A DNA stretch of 64,000 nt, from assembly GCF_007860095.1 (NCBI RefSeq), contig NZ_SJPT01000008.1:1-64000 (forward strand). The letters run 5' to 3'. Shown piece after piece: positions 53,286 through 61,998 of the stretch. The stretch is from Novipirellula galeiformis (GTDB lineage Bacteria; Planctomycetota; Planctomycetia; Pirellulales; Pirellulaceae). Each line of letters begins with the position of its first letter. The first letter of the stretch is position 1. The translations under genes and the position numbers were made by a program. The notes beneath the pieces were generated by a model that had not been told where the DNA came from, did not search any database, and was given only the letters and a program-made list of their open reading frames with translations.

Positions 53286-54152
53286 TTAAAACGAATCTCG
53301 AATCGTTTTCGCTTCCTTCAGCCATCGAAGCAAGCTGGCATCGTCGTGGGTGCGAATCCATGCACGTAAGTCTTCAATCGATCCTGCGAGATGGGCAAGT
53401 TGTTCGTCGATCGCGGTGCGATTCTCTTGGCAAATCGCCAACCACATCGCGGGGTCACCGGCTGCGACACGCGTGATGTCGAGCCATCCGCTGCCCACCA
53501 GATTCGCCGAATCTTGGTTAATCAATTTTGCCACCGCCGAGGATGCCAAGTGTGGCACGTGGCTGACGGATGCCAAGTGGGTATCGTGATCTTCGGGGCT
53601 GAGCGTGACAATCCGTCCGCCGGTTCGCCGCCAGAAATGGTCCGCCAAATCGAGTTGTCGCTTTGGCGTTTGCTCGCTGGGGGTGAGCACAATCACCTTG
53701 CCGACGAACAAGTCGGCCGTGGCATGTTCGGCGCCGGTTTTTTCACTGCCCGCGATCGGGTGGGCGGCGACAAACTTGGCGCTCGCCCCCGCGTCGCGGA
53801 GCACCGCTTGCACGATCGTGCGTTTGGTGCTGCCCACATCGGTGATCAAGCAATCCGCTTGAGAAACCTCGGCAGCTCGAATCACGCTGGCGGCAACGAG
53901 GTCGACCGGGGTTGCCACGACGACGACATCCACGTCCTGGCACCCCTGTTCGATCGATTCGGCCACCGAATCGATGATCCCCAGCTCGATCCACCGCTGG
54001 CCCTTTTCGGCACAACGCACGACACCGACGACATGCACCCCCGGGACGGTTCGACGAATCGAACGTGCCACGCTGCCACCAAGCAGCCCCACGCCGACGA
54101 TCGCGACACGAGCGGGCCAAGAATCCGAAAGTGAATCTGGGGTCGGGGGCAA
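53286..54152 (-). CDS. tyrA: prephenate dehydrogenase
   Basis: A 288-residue NAD(P)-dependent enzyme of tyrosine synthesis that oxidises prephenate to hydroxyphenylpyruvate. The Rossmann motif is VAIVGVGLLGGSVARSI. Family marks are VVVATPVDLV, ITDVGSTKRTIV, FVAAHPIAGSEKTGAEHA, the helical dimer domain with HDTHLASVSHVPHLAS, and GWLDITRVAAGDPAMW. No ACT domain or chorismate mutase is fused, so feedback control is probably different from E. coli TyrA. The start appears to be a TTG at 54152. It stands between ribBA and purL on the same strand. Confidence 0.93.
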   Translation of the reverse strand: MPPTPDSLSDSWPARVAIVGVGLLGGSVARSIRRTVPGVHVVGVVRCAEKGQRWIELGIIDSVAESIEQGCQDVDVVVVATPVDLVAASVIRAAEVSQADCLITDVGSTKRTIVQAVLRDAGASAKFVAAHPIAGSEKTGAEHATADLFVGKVIVLTPSEQTPKRQLDLADHFWRRTGGRIVTLSPEDHDTHLASVSHVPHLASSAVAKLINQDSANLVGSGWLDITRVAAGDPAMWLAICQENRTAIDEQLAHLAGSIEDLRAWIRTHDDASLLRWLKEAKTIRDSF

Positions 54153-54213
54153 TGCAGTGTCTTCGTTTCGTAGCGTTTCCGGTGAATGTTTAGCACGTCA
54201 AGAGCGTCTCTTG

Positions 54214-54234
54214 GAGTCCGCCATCCGCGGACTC
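54214..54234. terminator. hairpin between ribBA and tyrA
   Basis: A perfect 8-bp stem (GAGTCCGC/GCGGACTC) with a 5-nt loop lies in the 204-nt gap after ribBA. It has no T-run. It could weaken read-through from ribBA into tyrA. Confidence 0.4.
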
Positions 54235-54356
54235 GCAAAAGCGGAGATTCGCGGATGCAATGATTTAAGGATGATGGGGGCATCACCCCAACGAAATCGG
54301 CCTCGCCGCGTCCCGCTTTGTTTCACGCGACTTGTCGCGGTCGGTGTCCGCTTCGC

Positions 54357-55580
54357 TTACAGGGTTGGCAATTTGTGGCCGAGCTTTTCGCGTTTGGTAT
54401 TGAGGTACTTTTGGTTGTGCTCGTTGGCCGCGGAAACGATTGGAACTTGATCGACGACACGCAGGTCAAAGCCACGCAGGTTGAATGCTTCCGTTTTCTT
54501 CGGATTGTTCGTCAACAAGCGGACTTCGCTGAGACCCAAGTCCTTCAAAATTTGCAATCCGATGCCATAGTCACGCATGTCGGCTTTGAAACCCAACGCG
54601 TGGTTGGCTTCGACGGTGTCCATGCCGTTGTCTTGCAGTGCGTATGCCCGAATCTTCTGAGCCAATCCGATACCGCGTCCCTCTTGCGGCAGATACACCA
54701 ACGTGCCTCGGCCTTCCTTGCTAATCGTTTCGAGCGCCATGTGCAATTGGTCGCCACAATCGCAACGCAGCGATGAGATCAAATCGCCGGTAAAGCAACT
54801 GCTATGCATTCGCACGAGTGGCGCCACGGCTTCGTCGTCAGAGGCTTCGGTCAAGTCACCGTAGACCAACGCGATCGGTTGTTGGTCTTCGTATTGGACC
54901 GAGTAGACAATGATTTTGAAGTTACCGTATTTCGTCGGCAGCTCCGCTTCGGCCGCACGGCTGATCAGCTTTTCGCTGACGCGTCGGTGGGCGATGAGTT
55001 GCTCGATGCTAATGATCTTGAGGTTGTTTTTCTTGGCGATCGCGGCCAACGAATCGCGTGAAGCCCGATCCCCGGTTTCGTCGAGCACTTCACAAAGCAC
55101 TCCGGCCGGATGAAGCCCCGCCATGCGGGCGAGGTCGATCGAGGCTTCGGTGTGTCCGGCTCGACGCAAAACGCCCCCTTCTTTGGCCAGCAAGGGGTAA
55201 ACGTGCCCCGGGCGGACGAACTCGTTGGCCGTACAACTCTCGTCGGTCATGCGAAGAATGGTTTCGCTTTTCTCCCTCGCGGTGATCCCCGTTCGCGCCG
55301 ACCGGATATCAATGGGGGTCATGAAGGCTGTTTTCAGCGGGGCATCGTTTTGAGCCACAATCGGCGAAATCTCGAGCCGTTTACAAACCTCCGGCAGTAC
55401 CGAGACGCACAATTGGCCTCGACCGGAAAGCATGAAATTGACCGTTTCGGGGGTGGCCTTTTCCGCAGCACAGATGAAATCGCCCTCGTTTTCGCGGTCT
55501 TCCGCGTCAACGACGATCACCACTTCGCCTCGATTGATGGCATGGACCGCTTCGGGAACGGTGTTAAGCTCGATGGCCAT
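54357..55580 (-). CDS. ribBA: bifunctional riboflavin enzyme: DHBP synthase / GTP cyclohydrolase II
   Basis: A 407-residue fusion making both precursors of riboflavin. The N-terminal RibB domain (about 1-205) has VVDAEDRENEGDF, GRGQLCVSVLPEVC and RAGHTEASIDLARMAGLHPAG. The C-terminal RibA domain (about 210-407) has SSLRCDCGDQLHMAL (zinc cysteines), YLPQEGRGIGLAQKIRAYALQD, and EVRLLTNNPKKTEA. Both active-site sets are present. I chose the ATG at 55580 (MAIELNTVPEA); the frame start at 55658 adds unrelated residues. It is divergent from the esterase gene (145 nt between starts). I looked for an FMN riboswitch upstream and saw none. Confidence 0.97.
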   Translation of the reverse strand: MAIELNTVPEAVHAINRGEVVIVVDAEDRENEGDFICAAEKATPETVNFMLSGRGQLCVSVLPEVCKRLEISPIVAQNDAPLKTAFMTPIDIRSARTGITAREKSETILRMTDESCTANEFVRPGHVYPLLAKEGGVLRRAGHTEASIDLARMAGLHPAGVLCEVLDETGDRASRDSLAAIAKKNNLKIISIEQLIAHRRVSEKLISRAAEAELPTKYGNFKIIVYSVQYEDQQPIALVYGDLTEASDDEAVAPLVRMHSSCFTGDLISSLRCDCGDQLHMALETISKEGRGTLVYLPQEGRGIGLAQKIRAYALQDNGMDTVEANHALGFKADMRDYGIGLQILKDLGLSEVRLLTNNPKKTEAFNLRGFDLRVVDQVPIVSAANEHNQKYLNTKREKLGHKLPTL

Positions 55581-55725
55581 ATTGAACTTTGTACGAGTAA
55601 GACGACGAACCAAGGTCGACAAGTCCGTATTATACGATTGTCGGTGCAAAGCTCCCACCGCCCCAAATTACAGGTTCTCTCGTTTTCTTGCCTTCGTTTG
55701 AATTGGACTTTTGCTGGCCATTTCG

Positions 55726-56844
55726 ATGTACCACGCCATTATATTCCTCCTAACCCCACCCCAAGTCGCCCGCCACATCGCGTACCCACTGCGATTGACG
55801 CGCCCAACGCGATCGGTATTGCGCACTGGCCTACGATCCGGCATCGGATTAGCCCTGCTGGGGATTTCAGTGTTCTGCGGCGACGGCTCCCAGGCGGCGC
55901 CCCCGAGCGAACCGCGAAAGACTCAGGCAGTTGAGGCTCAGGCGGTTGAGGCTCAGGAGCCCAAGCTGCCCCCAAAAACAGAAGCAGCCCCCCCGGGGGA
56001 AGACTTGGCGGCCTCGCAGCAACCTCGCGTGTTTGCGAACCAGCGATACCGCCCACGGGACGATGACGACGATGACAAGGGGCTTTGCGATCTGATGCTT
56101 CCGGCCGCGGAACAGGCTCCCGAGGGGGGCTTCCCCACCGTGATCATCGTTCACGGGGGCGCGTGGATGAGTGGCGACAAATGGGCCACCCAAGGTTACG
56201 CCCGCGTTTTGGCCGATCGCGGCTACGCCACGATCAATATCAACTATCGCTTGGCGCCACGTCACAAATTTCCCTCCCAAGTCGACGATGTGCGCGAGGC
56301 GCTCGTGTGGGCGTGTGAAAATGCGAACCGGTTCTCGCTTGACCTCCGCCGTCTAGGGCTGTTTGGCTATTCCGCGGGCGGGCATCTGTCGCTTCTGGTT
56401 TCGCTCATTGGCGATGAATCGATTGAAACAAAACTCGCCACAAGCGATTGGCCGCATGATGATCATCGTTGGCGAAAATTGCCGGCGATCCATGCCGTTT
56501 GTGTCGGCGGACCGCCTTGCGACTTTCGTAACTTGCCACCACAGAACACCGGACTCGCCTATTTCTTGGGAGGTTCACGCAGTGAAAAGCAACGTGTCTA
56601 CGAAGCCGCCTCTCCGATCGTGCACATCTCCGCCGCAGATCCTCCCGTGCATCTGATTCACGGCGATCAGGATTCGATTGTGCCCATTCAAAACAGTCTG
56701 CGATTTCGCGACAAGGCCAAGGCCGCCGGCCTTGTTTGTGAATTGACAACGATCGCGGGCCAAGGGCATTTGATGACGTTTTTGAATCCGCAAACGAGCA
56801 ACGCGATGGTCGAATTTTTTGATCAGAACTTGGCAATCCCGTAG
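55726..56844 (+). CDS. exported alpha/beta hydrolase (BD-FAE / esterase-lipase type)
   Basis: A 372-residue hydrolase. The long N-terminus holds a hydrophobic signal (GIGLALLGISVFCGDGSQAA), then a repeat-rich linker (QAVEAQAVEAQEPK). The alpha/beta hydrolase part has the oxyanion motif IIVHGGAWMSGDKW, ININYRLAPRHKFPSQVDDVREAL, the nucleophile GYSAGG, the acid in HGDQDSIVP and the His in GQGHLM. It is close to feruloyl-esterase-like and carboxylesterase proteins that trim acyl groups from polysaccharides. The ATG at 55726 is used; a TTG at 55711 is possible. The signal is placed ~30 residues in, so export type (Sec or lipoprotein) is unclear. Confidence 0.87.
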   Translation: MYHAIIFLLTPPQVARHIAYPLRLTRPTRSVLRTGLRSGIGLALLGISVFCGDGSQAAPPSEPRKTQAVEAQAVEAQEPKLPPKTEAAPPGEDLAASQQPRVFANQRYRPRDDDDDDKGLCDLMLPAAEQAPEGGFPTVIIVHGGAWMSGDKWATQGYARVLADRGYATININYRLAPRHKFPSQVDDVREALVWACENANRFSLDLRRLGLFGYSAGGHLSLLVSLIGDESIETKLATSDWPHDDHRWRKLPAIHAVCVGGPPCDFRNLPPQNTGLAYFLGGSRSEKQRVYEAASPIVHISAADPPVHLIHGDQDSIVPIQNSLRFRDKAKAAGLVCELTTIAGQGHLMTFLNPQTSNAMVEFFDQNLAIP

Positions 56845-56860
56845 CGTGGCTTCGGAGCGG

Positions 56861-57979
56861 TTAGATGCATTCGCCCAATGCGGCCAACAAGGTGCGGACA
56901 TTTCGCTTCGTTGCCGAGTGTCCCATCAATCCAATACGCCACGCCTTGCCCGCGAAGATGCCCAGTCCCCCGCCAATCTCGATGTCGAATTCGTTCAAAA
57001 GTCGGCTTCGTATCGCTGCATCGTCGATCCCCTCAGGCAGCGCGACACAATTCAACGTGTGCAGCGAATGCTGGGGGATATAACAAAACCCGAGGGCTTC
57101 GAGACCTTCGCGGAGCAATAAGTGCATCTCGCGATGACGAGTGATGCGATTTTGTAATCCTTCTTCAACGACGATGGCCAACGATTCACGCAGCGCGTAG
57201 ATCATGTTGATCGGAGCGGTGTGGTGATAGGCGCGGCCTCCGTCGCCGGTGTAATAGTTCTTTAGCATCGAAACATCGAAGTACCAGCTTTGGACCTTTG
57301 TCTTTCTCGCATCAATGCGGGCGATCGCGCGATCGGAAAAGGAAACGGGCGATAAACCGGGGGGACAGGAAAGGCATTTCTGGGTTCCCGAATAAATCGC
57401 ATCAATGCCCCACTCATCCACTTTTAGTTCATGACCTCCAAGCGAGGTGACGGCGTCCACCACCAACAACATCTTGGCATCGTGCACGATCTCGGCCAAA
57501 CCGCTCAGGTCTTGATGTGCCCCGGTCGATGTTTCCGCATGAACGATGCCAACTAATTTCGCTTTGGGATACTTTTGCACCGCTTCGGCGATCGCTTCCT
57601 TGTCGAACGTTGCTCCCCACGGGACTTCGATCGTGTGAACCGTCGCCCCACAACGCTCCATGTTGTCCTTCATCCGTCCACCGAAGACACCATTGATGCA
57701 AACGATGACCTCGTCACCGGGTTCGATCAAATTCGTAGCGATCGCTTCCATGCCGGCCATGCCGGTCCCCGAAACGGGGAACGAAAGTAGGTTTTTGGTT
57801 TGGTAGACCTCACGAATCAATTGGCATGTTTCATCCATATACTCGATGAATTGCGGATCGAGATGTCCAAGCGTCGGAGCACTCATCGCACGCAAGATCC
57901 TTGCCGGCACCGTGCTTGGCCCAGGCCCCATCAGGATGCGTTCACGAGGATTCAGCGGAGCGAAGGGGGAAGTCGGCAT
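56861..57979 (-). CDS. class V aminotransferase, alanine-glyoxylate / serine-pyruvate type
   Basis: A 372-residue PLP enzyme. Marks are LMGPGPSTVPARILRAMSAPTLGHLDPQF, SGTGMAGMEAIATNLIEPGD, VHAETSTGAHQDL, VVDAVTSLGG and the PLP lysine in IYSGTQKCLSCPPGLSPVSF. The C-terminus has DIEIGGGLGIFAGKAWRIGLMGHSA. It fits alanine-glyoxylate aminotransferases, which move glyoxylate to glycine. glyA lies 5 kb away, so both may act in glycine/serine balance, though they are not linked in one operon. The ATG at 57979 is used. It converges with the esterase gene (16 nt between stops). Confidence 0.93.
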   Translation of the reverse strand: MPTSPFAPLNPRERILMGPGPSTVPARILRAMSAPTLGHLDPQFIEYMDETCQLIREVYQTKNLLSFPVSGTGMAGMEAIATNLIEPGDEVIVCINGVFGGRMKDNMERCGATVHTIEVPWGATFDKEAIAEAVQKYPKAKLVGIVHAETSTGAHQDLSGLAEIVHDAKMLLVVDAVTSLGGHELKVDEWGIDAIYSGTQKCLSCPPGLSPVSFSDRAIARIDARKTKVQSWYFDVSMLKNYYTGDGGRAYHHTAPINMIYALRESLAIVVEEGLQNRITRHREMHLLLREGLEALGFCYIPQHSLHTLNCVALPEGIDDAAIRSRLLNEFDIEIGGGLGIFAGKAWRIGLMGHSATKRNVRTLLAALGECI

Positions 57980-58277
57980 CGGGATGTCTTCGAGATTCGA
58001 GGGAAAGAGTCGAGGGAGAAGGAGAGCCCGAAAAAGGAGGGGCGCACAACGTCGAGGCCCCTATCTTATCGATTTTCTCTCTACCATTCGACTCGAGTTT
58101 AACGCCAGTCGTCATTTGCGCTGTAAAAGACGTCTCTGCGGATCGCAACTTGGGTGCGAGCGAGCGGCAATTTTCTTTGATTGGCACCCGTACTGCGCGG
58201 GCACCTCACGCGTGGTCGAGGTATGATGTCCCACTGAAATCCCTCCATTGCCACCTGCCTCCTTTAGGATTCCATCG
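57980..58277. other. Divergent spacer, aminotransferase / nucleoside hydrolase
   Basis: Nothing recognisable beyond the likely divergent promoters. A purine-rich GA stretch is at about 57990-58050. The nucleoside hydrolase start is preceded by AGGA. Confidence 0.35.
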
Positions 58278-59288
58278 ATGAAATTGCAGCTGTGTGCCCT
58301 GTTCGTGTTGCTTGTCGCCGTTTGCCCGGGCGCGTTGTTTGCTCAACAACGCCTCGACCCTGTTCCGCTGATTTTTGACACTGACATCGGCAATGACGTC
58401 GACGATGTCTTGGCACTGGGCATGATCCACTCGCTCCAATCTCGTGGCGAATGCGAGTTGCTGGCTGTCACGATCACGAAGGATCATGAACTTGCGGCAC
58501 CGTTTGTCGACGCAGTGAATACATTCTATGGTCGCGGAGACATTCCGATCGGCGTCTGTCGCAGCGGCGTGACCCCAGCCCCAGGGAAATTCAATTTACT
58601 CGCCACCCAGCGTGATAATGGCAAGCTCCGTTATCCACACGATTTGACCTCGGGCAACGATGCTCCCGACGCCGTGGCGGTGCTACGGAAGTCGCTTGCC
58701 GATGCAAAGGATGGTTCGGTCGTGATTGCTCAAGTCGGTTTTTCTACGAACCTTGCCAACTTGTTGTCGTCAAAAGCGGATCGCGTCAGCCCGCTCTCCG
58801 GCGCCGAATTGATCAAACAGAAAGTGCGTTTGTTGTCGATCATGGCCGGTGGTTTCACCAATGGCCGCGGGGAATACAATCTGATCAAGGACATTCCGTC
58901 CGCCAAGGTCGTTGTCGCCGATTGGCCCACGCCGATGGTATGGAGCGGATATGCCGTTGGGTTGTCACTGGCCTATCCTCACCAGAGCATCCTGCGTGAT
59001 TACGGATACGTCGAGCATCATCCCCTCGTGGAAGCCTACATGCTCTACCAACCACCACCGCATGACCGGCCCACGTGGGATTTAACCAGTGTGTTGTACG
59101 GGGTGCGGCCCGACCACGGCTACTTCGAGTTGTCCGAGCCTGGGCAAGTGCTGATCGCCGATGATGGGGTGACGACGTTCAAGGCCGCTGCCAATGGTCG
59201 CGATCGTTATATTTTGGTTCGCGATGATTTGCGATTCAAAGTGCTCGAGGCGTTGCAGTTGCTTTCGAGTCAACCGCCGAGCAAATGA
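58278..59288 (+). CDS. secreted inosine-uridine preferring nucleoside hydrolase family protein
   Basis: A 336-residue protein with a signal peptide (LQLCALFVLLVAVCPGALFAQ) and a nucleoside hydrolase (IUNH) fold. The calcium-binding aspartate cluster is IFDTDIGNDVDDVLALGM, close to the family's DTDxGxDDxxA. Later marks are IAQVGFSTNLANLL, LLSIMAGGFTNGRGEYNLIKD and a C-terminal RPTWDLTSVLYGV. Exported members of this family in planctomycetes may act on nucleosides or ribosides in the periplasm. Start at the ATG at 58278, with AGGA about nine bases upstream. A strong bidirectional hairpin follows. Confidence 0.9.
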   Translation: MKLQLCALFVLLVAVCPGALFAQQRLDPVPLIFDTDIGNDVDDVLALGMIHSLQSRGECELLAVTITKDHELAAPFVDAVNTFYGRGDIPIGVCRSGVTPAPGKFNLLATQRDNGKLRYPHDLTSGNDAPDAVAVLRKSLADAKDGSVVIAQVGFSTNLANLLSSKADRVSPLSGAELIKQKVRLLSIMAGGFTNGRGEYNLIKDIPSAKVVVADWPTPMVWSGYAVGLSLAYPHQSILRDYGYVEHHPLVEAYMLYQPPPHDRPTWDLTSVLYGVRPDHGYFELSEPGQVLIADDGVTTFKAAANGRDRYILVRDDLRFKVLEALQLLSSQPPSK

Positions 59289-59328
59289 GCGTCGCCGGAT
59301 GTCTCCGGCATCCGCAGCGACCCGCGTA

Positions 59329-59365
59329 AAATGTCACCCGACGTCGGAGGCGTCGGGTGACATTT
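59329..59365. terminator. bidirectional terminator hairpin
   Basis: A perfect 15-bp stem (AAATGTCACCCGACG/CGTCGGGTGACATTT) with a 7-nt loop lies between convergent stops at 59288 and 59381. The AAA and TTT ends give both strands a short T-tract. Confidence 0.85.
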
Positions 59366-59380
59366 CGCTTGGAGGACGCG

Positions 59381-59959
59381 TTAGGCTTTTTCGAGCAAGT
59401 CAACAAACGCCCGCATCCATGCCGGATGGGCGGGCCAAGCGGGCGCGGTGACGAGGTTGCCGTCGACGTGAGCCGAATCCATCGTCGCGGCTGGATCGAT
59501 GTACTGGCCGCCGCTCAGGGTGACTTCGGGGCTGCATGCCGGGTAGCAACTGCACTGGCGTCCTTTTAGAACGCCAGCGGCCGCCAAGAGTTGTGGCCCA
59601 TGACAGATCGCCGCGACCGGTTTGTTGGCGTCGAAAAAATGACGCACCAATTCGAGGACGTTCGCGTTGAGTCGGAGGTATTCTGGTGCCCTTCCGCCGG
59701 GAATCACCAGCGCGTCAAACGAGGCCAGGTCCACGGCGTCGAAGTCGGCGGTGATCGCGAATCGATGGCCGGGCTTCTCCGAATAGGTTTGGTCGCCGTC
59801 GAAATCATGGATCGCCGTGGCGACGGTGTCGCCGGGCGATTTGCCGGGACAGACCGTTGCCACGTCGTGGCCAAACGTTTTTAGGATCTGGAGTGGAACC
59901 ATCGCTTCGTAGTCTTCGACATAGTCGCCCACGAGCATCAAGATTTGTTTACTGACCAT
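59381..59959 (-). CDS. DJ-1/PfpI family protein
   Basis: A 192-residue protein. The family core is [21 protein letters not shown] (with the conserved Glu), [16 protein letters not shown], and the nucleophile elbow [14 protein letters not shown] with its Cys. A short insert with two more cysteines (CSCYPAC) follows the elbow and is unusual. Members act as deglycases/glyoxalases, proteases or stress chaperones; the role here is open. I chose the ATG at 59959 (MVSKQILML); the frame start at 60028 adds 23 residues without similarity. It converges with the nucleoside hydrolase gene across a strong terminator. Confidence 0.92.
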   Translation of the reverse strand: MVSKQILMLVGDYVEDYEAMVPLQILKTFGHDVATVCPGKSPGDTVATAIHDFDGDQTYSEKPGHRFAITADFDAVDLASFDALVIPGGRAPEYLRLNANVLELVRHFFDANKPVAAICHGPQLLAAAGVLKGRQCSCYPACSPEVTLSGGQYIDPAATMDSAHVDGNLVTAPAWPAHPAWMRAFVDLLEKA

Positions 59960-60215
59960 AACGTCCAATTTGCTGAAGAGGGGGGGACTTAAATTCAGCT
60001 GAAAAGCTGAGGCGTTCGCTGTGCCCATTTAATCATCCGAGCTCCCATCGTGCCATTGGTGGCGAGATTTCGCCTTAAAACCGGTGTAATCCGCTCGTTT
60101 TGAGTTTTCATCCGGATGATTTCGGCGATCGTTCGCCATCGCGGAAATCAGCGATTAGAATAAACGAGACTATTCTCGTTGCTCGTCCCCTCATTTTTTG
60201 AGCTAGGTGTCCGCC

Positions 60216-61865
60216 GTGCGCATGCCCTCCGGTTTTCGCTTTTTCAGCAATCTGCTTCCTGTTTGCCTGATCATCTCGATGGGGTTCACGGTGTCAGAAC
60301 CTCGGGCCAGCCATGCGGCCGATTTTTTGACCGCCCAGCAGGCCAGCCAATTGGGGTTGGTCGAGGCGTGGCGGCGGCAGACCGAAGTGCCTGTGGGGGC
60401 TAAATCGATCGTCGATCAGCAGTTGTTTGTGCATGCCGAGAATCCACATGAGTACGTGGAGGTTGTGGCGATTGAGAAACAGCCGGCTCCCGCGAACGAG
60501 AAGGCTGAGGCCGATGCGCCGAATCCGCCAGCCCCAGTTGCCGCCGACGCAGAAAATGCTTCCGCAAACGTGATCGTGCGAATTCCTACCGATCGTGTTG
60601 ACGCCCACGGTAACGCGATCGGCAAAGCCGAAGCGGAGCGTTTGGCTCGCAATGAGCTTCGCCGCTTAAAGCGACGGGGCATCGAAGGCAAAATCGAAAC
60701 GCGAATTGTTTCCCGCGTTCGTCTGTACACACTGGGCAACGATGGAACGTTGGAGTGTCGTGATGCGGAAACCGGGGAACCGGTTTGGATGGTGCGGGTT
60801 GGCACCGAGCGACTTGGCTACAAAGCGATCGGCGTCGGAGAGCACTTTGTGACCGTCATTAACGGTGGTAACCTCATCAAAATTGACGCCCTCAACGGCG
60901 AGATGATCCAATCGGTTCGCACGGTCAATATCCCTACGTTGGGAGCCATCAATACCGGCGACTTCGCCGTGATCGCTACGATCCAAAACGGAATCGAGGG
61001 CTATCCCCTCTTTGATCCCTCGCGATTGCCGTTTCGCGAACGCGTAGCTGGACGCGCCTTGGCGCTGCCCACCAAAGTCCCTGGGTCCACTCGAATTGCC
61101 TGGGGAACCGACCAAGGGTTTGTGTATTGCATGGAATCCGAAGGGGAGCCCTCGGTGATGTTTCGCTTGAATACCGATGGTGTCATCAATGGGCGCATCG
61201 CATCCGCCAGCGGAGGTCGATTTTTCTTTGGTTCCGACAGGGGGCAAGTCTATGGTCTCGAAGCAACGCGAACCGGCAAAGTGCTTTGGAGCCGCCCCTA
61301 CGGTGAACCCTTCTATGACGAGCCGCTCATCGCCGGTGAGCAATTGTTAATTCGTACCACGTATGGAAGTCTGTATTCGCTCAGCCTCGCTGATGGCATC
61401 AGTACATGGCAAGACTTTGCCCCGAACGTTGATAAGGTGGTGGGGGCGATCGACGGCAAAATCTATGTGACCACGCTCAGCGGCGGCTTTGCTGCCTTGG
61501 ATTTGAAAACTGGCAAGCCACTTGAGATGTTTTCAGGGATTCGCCCTGAGGTGTTGATTCGCAACATCATGACCGATCGGATGTACCTTGTCGGTCGTAC
61601 GGGGACGGTGCAATGCTTGCGCGGCATCGATGCGGACCTTCCCACGATCAGGGAAGGTTATGGCGTTAGTACTGCAGCGCCTGAGAAGAAAGACGAGAAG
61701 AAAAAGGAAACGAAGCCCACCGAACCTGCTGACTTTGGCGTCCCGGCTGGGAATGACCCGTTCGCCGCGCCAGGTGCTGATCCCTTTGCCGCGCCGGGAG
61801 CTGATCCGTTTGCCGCCCCGGGCGGTGCCGATCCGTTTGGCGGAGATCCGTTCGGCGGAATGTAA
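60216..61865 (+). CDS. secreted PQQ-type beta-propeller protein with DPFAAPGA tail
   Basis: A roughly 549-residue exported protein. The signal peptide is FRFFSNLLPVCLIISMGFTVSEPRASHA. After a helical, Ala/Glu-rich part, the beta-propeller (about 170-475) shows repeated blade ends such as LECRDAETGEPVWMVRVG, VYGLEATRTGKVLWSRPYGE, LYSLSLADGISTWQD and FAALDLKTGKPLEMFSG. This is like BamB and PQQ dehydrogenase repeats but without enzyme residues. The C-terminus is a disordered Lys/Glu segment and four DPF(A)APGA repeats. Starts: GTG 60207, GTG 60216 or ATG 60222; AGG near 60204 favours 60216. The role may be a scaffold in the periplasm. Confidence 0.88.
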   Translation: MRMPSGFRFFSNLLPVCLIISMGFTVSEPRASHAADFLTAQQASQLGLVEAWRRQTEVPVGAKSIVDQQLFVHAENPHEYVEVVAIEKQPAPANEKAEADAPNPPAPVAADAENASANVIVRIPTDRVDAHGNAIGKAEAERLARNELRRLKRRGIEGKIETRIVSRVRLYTLGNDGTLECRDAETGEPVWMVRVGTERLGYKAIGVGEHFVTVINGGNLIKIDALNGEMIQSVRTVNIPTLGAINTGDFAVIATIQNGIEGYPLFDPSRLPFRERVAGRALALPTKVPGSTRIAWGTDQGFVYCMESEGEPSVMFRLNTDGVINGRIASASGGRFFFGSDRGQVYGLEATRTGKVLWSRPYGEPFYDEPLIAGEQLLIRTTYGSLYSLSLADGISTWQDFAPNVDKVVGAIDGKIYVTTLSGGFAALDLKTGKPLEMFSGIRPEVLIRNIMTDRMYLVGRTGTVQCLRGIDADLPTIREGYGVSTAAPEKKDEKKKETKPTEPADFGVPAGNDPFAAPGADPFAAPGADPFAAPGGADPFGGDPFGGM

Positions 61866-61873
61866 GCGTTCCC

Positions 61874-61922
61874 GTCGTGGATCTTGCTAAAGGTCCTTCC
61901 TGCCTAAGCAACTAGGCAGGAA
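61874..61922 (+). terminator. GGATCTTGCTAAAG hairpin copy 2, then a terminator-like stem
   Basis: Nine bases after the beta-propeller stop comes GGATCTTGCTAAAGGTCC (GGATCTT/AAGGTCC with one wobble pair). It is followed at 61897-61922 by a perfect 10-bp stem TTCCTGCCTA/TAGGCAGGAA with a 6-nt loop. The second stem can work in both directions between convergent genes. Confidence 0.7.
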
Positions 61923-61998
61923 TGATTCGATGTAAACCGAATCTTGATTCGGTCCCTCGTTGACGCGTCGGGTTGTAAAAAACTCGCAACTTCGTCGC

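Noticed and set aside
54153-54356. FMN riboswitch or attenuator near ribBA
   Set aside because: This gap is downstream of ribBA; the true upstream region (55581-55725) shows no conserved FMN aptamer segments.
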